A stretch of DNA of 36,552 nt from Lachnospiraceae bacterium (GTDB taxonomy: Bacteria > Bacillota > Clostridia > Lachnospirales > Lachnospiraceae): assembly GCA_021203145.1 (NCBI GenBank), contig JAJQBS010000119.1:1-36552 (forward strand), written 5' to 3'. Under the pieces are notes generated by a model that was not told the origin of the DNA, ran no database searches, and saw only the letters and a list, made by a program, of their open reading frames with translations. The position numbers and the translations under genes were made by a program. Position 1 is the stretch's first letter; each line of letters begins with the position of its first letter. Positions 33,209 through 36,552 of this stretch are shown in pieces.

Positions 33209-33435
33209 CCTTACACCTTCCTTATCTGATAATTCTATGCTATTGTTCTTCGCCACTTAGCAGCGCCGCAGCTTTCGCCTTTTCAGTTCCTCGTATTGAT
33301 ACCGCGGCTTCCAGCCTTTTTGAGTTTAGCAGACCATTCCCATAAAATCAATACGATTCTGACTTTTCTGTAAGAAAAAAATGTGTTACACTGAAATTCG
33401 ATAAGCTTACACGAAGCACCCGAGAGACAGCCTAA

Positions 33436-33480
33436 AGAGCAAAAAGAGCAGAAAGAACAGAAAGAGCAGAAAGAGAGGAA
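33436..33480 (+). repeat. Nine-base microsatellite running into the CYTH ribosome site
   Basis: Five units: AGAGCAAAA, AGAGCAGAA, AGAACAGAA, AGAGCAGAA, AGAGAGGAA (33436-33480). The last unit is the Shine-Dalgarno sequence (AGAGAGGA), four to eight bases before ATG 33484. Confidence 0.85.
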
Positions 33481-33483
33481 CCT

Positions 33484-33930
33484 ATGGAAATCGAGCGAAA
33501 GTTTCTGATCAACACACTTCCGCCACAGCTGGAGCAGTATCCCTGCCACGAGATTGAGCAGGCATATCTCTGCACCTCCCCGGTCATCCGCATCCGCAGG
33601 TGGGATCAGGACTATATCCTCACTTACAAGGGTAAGGGCCTCCTGGTACGCGAGGAATACAACCTGCCCCTTACGCGCGAAGCCTATGAACATCTCCTGC
33701 CAAAGGCAGACGGCAACCGGATCACAAAAAAGCGGTATGTCATCCCTCTCGGACAGGGTCTGAATATCGAACTCGACATCTTCGAAGGGAAATTCTCCGG
33801 CCTGTGGATGGCCGAAGTCGAATTCCCAGACGAAGAGACTGCACACGCATTCACCCCGCCCCAATGGTTTGGCGAAGAGGTCACCTTCCATCCCGCTTAC
33901 CAGAATTCTACGATGAGTCAGGCTCAGTAG
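33484..33930 (+). CDS. CYTH-domain protein
   Basis: 148 residues. The signature EIERKFL at residues 2-8, then RIRRWDQDYILTYKGKG with alternating charged residues, and IELDIFEG...WMAEVEFPDEE form the triphosphate tunnel of CYTH enzymes. Bacterial members hydrolyse inorganic triphosphate, or thiamine triphosphate in others, with metal ions; adenylate cyclase activity occurs only in class IV. The key ExExK start is intact. Monocistronic; the ribosome site is built from a microsatellite. Confidence 0.88.
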   Translation: MEIERKFLINTLPPQLEQYPCHEIEQAYLCTSPVIRIRRWDQDYILTYKGKGLLVREEYNLPLTREAYEHLLPKADGNRITKKRYVIPLGQGLNIELDIFEGKFSGLWMAEVEFPDEETAHAFTPPQWFGEEVTFHPAYQNSTMSQAQ

Positions 33931-33994
33931 CCTAGAAAAAAGCTTAGAAAAAAAATAAATATTTTTTTACCATTTGCATAACTTTTTCTCCTGT

Positions 33995-34039
33995 CATTCG
34001 TTTTTATTATTGTACATCCATTGTACATCATTACGAATG
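33995..34039 (+). promoter_or_regulatory. Symmetric operator before the XRE regulator gene
   Basis: Two TGTACA palindromes (34011-34016 and 34022-34027), one helical turn apart, are flanked by an outer inverted repeat CATTCGT (33995-34001) and ACGAATG (34033-34039). A possible -10 TATTAT is at 34005-34010. The right arm touches the ribosome site GGGAGG, so a bound regulator could block both transcription and translation. Confidence 0.65.
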
Positions 34040-34052
34040 GGAGGAAAATATA

Positions 34053-34397
34053 ATGGAAGAACCTGTATATCTGAGAAACATCCGGGCGTTGCGCCGCCAG
34101 TCACATTTTACACAGCAGGAGGTCAGCGAGCAGCTCCACATCCAGCGCTCGGCCTACTGCAACTATGAAAACGGGATACGGATCCCTCCGCTGAACGTGA
34201 TTGTCCGTCTCGCGGAGCTGTACCATGTCAGCGTGGATTATATCATTTACAGCAAGGAGGAAACTGATGTGCCGGCCAATTACAGACATCTGCTCAACAG
34301 CGAGCGGATATTCCTGGAAAATATCTCTGACCTCACGCATAACAGCAAGAAGGAAGTATGGCAGCTTATCTACCTGAAGAAAAAATACCCTTCCTGA
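34053..34397 (+). CDS. XRE-family transcriptional regulator
   Basis: 114 residues; ATG 34053 with GGGAGG upstream. Residues 5-62 are the Cro/CI helix-turn-helix (LRNIRALRRQSHFTQQEVSEQLHIQRSAYCNYENGIRIPPLNVIVRLAELYHVSVDYII). The C-terminal 50 residues form helices of unknown role. It probably regulates itself through the operator just upstream. No phage genes nearby. Confidence 0.9.
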   Translation: MEEPVYLRNIRALRRQSHFTQQEVSEQLHIQRSAYCNYENGIRIPPLNVIVRLAELYHVSVDYIIYSKEETDVPANYRHLLNSERIFLENISDLTHNSKKEVWQLIYLKKKYPS

Positions 34398-34608
34398 TTA
34401 TGACTGCCTGGAGAAGGCAGTGCATATGATCGCAGGGGATGCCGGCAGGCAATGCCTCCAATCGCAGAGGAAACCACCGGCCGCTGCCTCCGCCATCTGT
34501 CTTGTCCAATCCTCCGGAGTAAGACAGATGGTCGGATGGAAAATGGAAAAGCCTGTTTCCACTATATATACCTGCTATATGTCTGTTTTGAGCTGTCAGA
34601 AATTGCTG
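34398..34608. other. Convergent spacer with hairpins
   Basis: No gene. A seven-base hairpin ACTGCCT/AGGCAGT (34403-34421) follows the XRE gene, and a perfect 11-base inverted repeat CCATCTGTCTT (34493-34503)/AAGACAGATGG (34521-34531) lies between the XRE gene and the toxin gene. Neither has a long T run; together they may end both convergent transcripts. Confidence 0.45.
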
Positions 34609-34863
34609 TTACAGTCTTTTATATACATCGCCCCGATTGTCTATATTTTCAACATCTATAATTTTGACAATCTCATCAATCGTATATAGTATTCTGTAAT
34701 CGCCAACACGTAACCGATACATACCGCAGCCCTTTAGCTTTTTTATATCGGTTCCATCCGGCAGCCTGTAGATTGCCTTGTAGATTCTAAGCCTTTGTGC
34801 TTTATCCTGGCGTTCCAGAAATTTTTGAGCTGCCTTTTCAAACACAATCTTATAAGTCTGCAT
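34609..34863 (-). CDS. RelE/ParE-family toxin
   Basis: 84 residues from the internal ATG (34861-34863), with AAGGA upstream; the ATG at 34875 is the alternative. Pattern YKIVFEKAAQKFLERQDK at the start and KKLKGCGMYRLRVGDYRILYTI near the end is classic RelE: a compact ribosome-dependent mRNA endonuclease. The start overlaps the end of the antitoxin gene, so translation is coupled. Confidence 0.9.
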   Translation of the reverse strand: MQTYKIVFEKAAQKFLERQDKAQRLRIYKAIYRLPDGTDIKKLKGCGMYRLRVGDYRILYTIDEIVKIIDVENIDNRGDVYKRL

Positions 34864-35077
34864 ACGATAACCCATCCTTCATCAGCAGCTCCTCAAAGGA
34901 TACCGTTGCCCCATCATTTTCCTGCTTTGCCTCGGCTATCATCTGCCGGTCCCATTCGTCCGGCTCCACTTCTTCCGTAAGCAGGCCTTTTATACTGCTG
35001 AGCATATCAATAACAAAAACCAGCTTACTCTCAGGTATCTCATCTATCAGCCGTATTGCCCTTTCTTTATTGCTCAT
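34850..35077 (-). CDS. Antitoxin partner of the RelE toxin
   Basis: 75 residues. Begins MSNKERAIRLIDEIPESKLVFVIDMLSSIKGLL, an amphipathic helical stretch common in clostridial antitoxins, followed by an acidic, probably unfolded part that should wrap the toxin (EEVEPDEWDRQMIAEAKQ). Overlaps the upstream gene by an ATGA-type junction and the toxin gene by 14 bases. No clear DNA-binding fold, so the operon regulator may be another protein. Confidence 0.78.
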   Translation of the reverse strand: MSNKERAIRLIDEIPESKLVFVIDMLSSIKGLLTEEVEPDEWDRQMIAEAKQENDGATVSFEELLMKDGLSYADL

Positions 35078-35310
35078 TTCGCACCCTTCCTTCTAAATTC
35101 CACCATATCAGCCAGCATCTCTTCTTCTGAAGACCAGCCTTTATCATCAGTAAACATCCGCTGCATCTCTTTCAGCAATTCTCTGTCCGTCATGCAATCC
35201 GTTGAATTTTCTGTCACTGAGATGTTTTCCACGCAGCAAGCTGTAGCTGCATAGTCTTTTGTATCTAAAGTGTTCGTTGTTCCTCTTACTGTTTCTGCCA
35301 TAGTATACAC
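35074..35310 (-). CDS. Small acidic protein, first gene of the toxin-antitoxin operon
   Basis: 78 residues if it starts at GTG 35308-35310, which has GGAGG five bases upstream; the ATG at 35301 is too far from it. Four-base overlap with the antitoxin gene shows cotranslation. The middle (MTDRELLKEMQRMF, then SSEEEMLADMVEFRRKG) is helical. No family recognised. As a third member it may be a regulator, chaperone or second antitoxin, which is inference from position. Confidence 0.5.
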   Translation of the reverse strand: MYTMAETVRGTTNTLDTKDYAATACCVENISVTENSTDCMTDRELLKEMQRMFTDDKGWSSEEEMLADMVEFRRKGAK

Positions 35311-35359
35311 AACAACCTCCGTTTACAAAAGCTGAGTGGATTCCAGTCATATTGATTGC

Positions 35360-35368
35360 ATTATAGCA
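35360..35368 (-). promoter_or_regulatory. Extended -10 promoter of the toxin-antitoxin operon
   Basis: On the minus strand TGCTATAAT, an extended -10 element; the -35 at 17 bases (TGGCGA) is poor. It is about 50 bases before the GTG of the first gene. Confidence 0.55.
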
Positions 35369-35415
35369 TAGCCGCACCGTTTTCGCCACCAGAAAAACGA
35401 GTTCTTCCAAAAATC

Positions 35416-35688
35416 TTATGGTTTTCTGTGTCTGCTGTTCTGATAGCATTTTTCCTTCCTTGTTGCATTATCCCGAACGATGACCCGGTCGTATTTTTCT
35501 AACAGTTCATCCTTATGCTTCAATGCTATTTCCCCGTTTCTGCAGGAATATCCCCATCCGGTTCGCGTCCCATCCTCTTTTATAGCGTAAACATCCACTC
35601 CTGTCCATGTGAAATCATCCAGATGGGCATTTACATAAGCCCGTTCCTCCACGATAAAATCCGCCAGCAGCTGTGCCATCGTTCTCAT
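35416..35688 (-). CDS. Unknown small protein, possibly a decayed gene
   Basis: 90 residues (MRTMAQLLADFIVEERAYVNAHLDDFTW...). No family recognised; the mix is that of a folded protein, with WTGVDVYAI and GWGYSCRNGEIAL. The frame stays protein-like upstream of the ATG (FKTLRDSPEA) until a TGA, with no start there, so the original N-terminus may be lost. GGAAG lies close before the ATG. Ends just upstream of the toxin-antitoxin promoter. Confidence 0.4.
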   Translation of the reverse strand: MRTMAQLLADFIVEERAYVNAHLDDFTWTGVDVYAIKEDGTRTGWGYSCRNGEIALKHKDELLEKYDRVIVRDNATRKEKCYQNSRHRKP

Positions 35689-35854
35689 CGCTTCCGGACT
35701 GTCCCGTAAGGTTTTGAATGTTCCATGTCAGTATAGATGTCAAAACCAGATTCTTCGCCGATAAAATCGTATAATAAAAATGGAGCCTTCCAGAGTCAAA
35801 TGCTCCGAAAAGCCCCATTTTACGCTGTTTTTCCGCAATTTGATTTTCTTAGAA

Positions 35855-35934
35855 TGCGGCCAGCGGGAGTCGAACCCGCACGGTCTCCCACAGGAACCTA
35901 AATCCTGCACGTCTGCCAATTCCGTCATGGCCGC
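35855..35934 (-). tRNA. tRNA-Leu (anticodon UAG)
   Basis: Minus-strand cloverleaf: acceptor GCGGCCA/TGGCCGC, anticodon stem CAGGA/TCCTG with loop TTTAGGT, a long variable arm as in class II tRNAs, T arm GCGGGTTCGACTCCCGC. CCA is not encoded. Confidence 0.93.
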
Positions 35935-36074
35935 CCAGACAGTCTCTTGAAGTGATTTTCACAGTGCGCCGCTGTTCTGTATTGTATTTCCTTTTTCATA
36001 CCGTACACCAAATACCGCGCAAAATCATCCGTTTTTTATTTGAGAGTCAAGCGTATACAGACAAAAACGCCAAG

Positions 36075-36146
36075 CTGGGCTAGCCGGATTCGAACCGGCG
36101 AATGCAGGTGTCAAAGACCTGTGCCTTACCGCTTGGCGATAGCCCA
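36075..36146 (-). tRNA. tRNA-Gln (anticodon UUG)
   Basis: Acceptor TGGGCTA/TAGCCCA, anticodon stem CAGGT/ACCTG with loop CTTTGAC, T arm GCCGGTTCGAATCCGGC. Confidence 0.94.
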
Positions 36147-36179
36147 ATAAAGGGTCAATATAATATGAAAATAAAAAAG

Positions 36180-36254
36180 GGTGGGTAAAGGGACTCGAAC
36201 CCTTGGCCTCCAGAGCCACAATCTGGCGCGCTAGCCAACTGCGCCATACCCACC
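36180..36254 (-). tRNA. tRNA-His (anticodon GUG)
   Basis: Acceptor GTGGGTA/TACCCAC with the additional G-1 opposite discriminator C that marks histidine tRNA; anticodon stem CCAGA/TCTGG with loop TTGTGGC. Confidence 0.94.
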
Positions 36255-36290
36255 ATAATACTCCATATTTTGTTGTACAAAATAAGAGAC

Positions 36291-36364
<74 letters not shown>

Positions 36365-36368
36365 AAAA

Positions 36369-36439
36369 AGCGGGTGATGGGAATCGAACCCACGTGTCCA
36401 GCTTGGAAGGCTGGTGTTCTACCATTGAACTACACCCGC
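36369..36439 (-). tRNA. tRNA-Gly (anticodon UCC)
   Basis: Acceptor GCGGGTG/CACCCGC, anticodon stem CCAGC/GCTGG with loop CTTCCAA. Only four bases separate it from the tRNA-Arg gene, so the tRNAs are probably one transcript. Confidence 0.94.
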
Positions 36440-36474
36440 ATATTCTGTACCTGAGCAATCTCTGAGTCTGGCAA

Positions 36475-36549
36475 TCGGGGTGACAGGATTCGAACCTGCG
36501 ACCTCCTGGTCCCAAACCAGGCGCTCTAGCCAAGCTGAGCCACACCCCG
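36475..36549 (-). tRNA. tRNA-Pro (anticodon UGG)
   Basis: Acceptor CGGGGTG/CACCCCG, anticodon stem CCTGG/CCAGG with loop TTTGGGA. First of the cluster in the direction of transcription within this window. Confidence 0.94.
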
Positions 36550-36552
36550 AAA

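Noticed and set aside
33283..33891. Minus-strand frame with SFCSFCSFC repeats as a gene
   Set aside because: It is the complement of the CYTH gene and its leader microsatellite; it has no ribosome site and no recognisable fold.
35740..35928. Minus-strand frame over tRNA-Leu
   Set aside because: It translates the tRNA gene itself (MTELADVQDLGSCG is the usual artefact of tRNA-Leu DNA).

Overview
The window looks like a chromosomal segment of a Gram-positive, low-to-mid GC clostridium, most likely a Lachnospiraceae-type gut bacterium. Evidence: strong AGGAGG-type ribosome binding sites, sigma-A promoters with 17-base spacers, a YtrA-type GntR/ABC operon, an N-terminal sigma-K piece without a pro-sequence, a PcfJ-like protein, a DUF3737 protein, a UUG-started rpsT and the tig-clpP-clpX-lon-engB cluster. 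The species cannot be named from the sequence alone.

Left part (1-10.7 kb), accessory. A minus-strand operon with a clear promoter and a dyad operator encodes a GntR regulator, an ABC ATPase, an ABC permease and signal peptidase I, followed by a gene cut by the window edge. Next comes a degraded patch: a small TnpW-like transposon ORF, an AAA-ATPase gene with a frameshift that also lacks its C-terminal domain, and a sigma-K gene cut off inside region 2 and joined to the tail of an unrelated reading frame. Then follow a UraA-type uracil/xanthine permease, a second AAA-type ATPase with a nuclease-like tail, an HTH-Uma2 fusion with an unusual array of helically phased upstream repeats, a small exported protein and a hicAB toxin-antitoxin pair whose promoter holds a perfect 16-base operator.

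Middle (10.8-25.1 kb), metabolism and signalling. A HemW-like radical SAM protein converges on a Tat-exported FMN/FAD reductase of the fumarate reductase family. Divergent from the reductase is a LytTR response regulator and GHKL sensor kinase pair; the shared intergenic region holds two direct repeats 21 bases apart, as expected for a LytTR site. Further on are a HAD phosphatase, a small COG2426 membrane protein, a shikimate-kinase-like protein, a PatB/MalY C-S lyase, a DUF3737 beta-helix protein, a PcfJ-like protein and O-acetylhomoserine sulfhydrylase (MetY).

Right part (25.2-36.5 kb), mostly core. rpsT, then the protein quality-control cluster (trigger factor, ClpP, ClpX, Lon, EngB), a DJ-1 protein, a CYTH protein, an XRE regulator with a symmetric operator, a three-gene RelE-type toxin-antitoxin operon, and six tRNA genes (Leu, Gln, His, Arg, Gly, Pro), all on the minus strand.

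Two features run through the whole window. First, a family of GC-rich structured intergenic repeats occurs at about 12.0, 17.6, 17.8 and 23.6 kb; its copies differ by paired changes that keep the stems, as in a conserved RNA or REP-like element. Second, short tandem repeats (9, 18, 31, 36 and 39 bases) sit exactly at gene ends, ribosome binding sites or inside coding regions.
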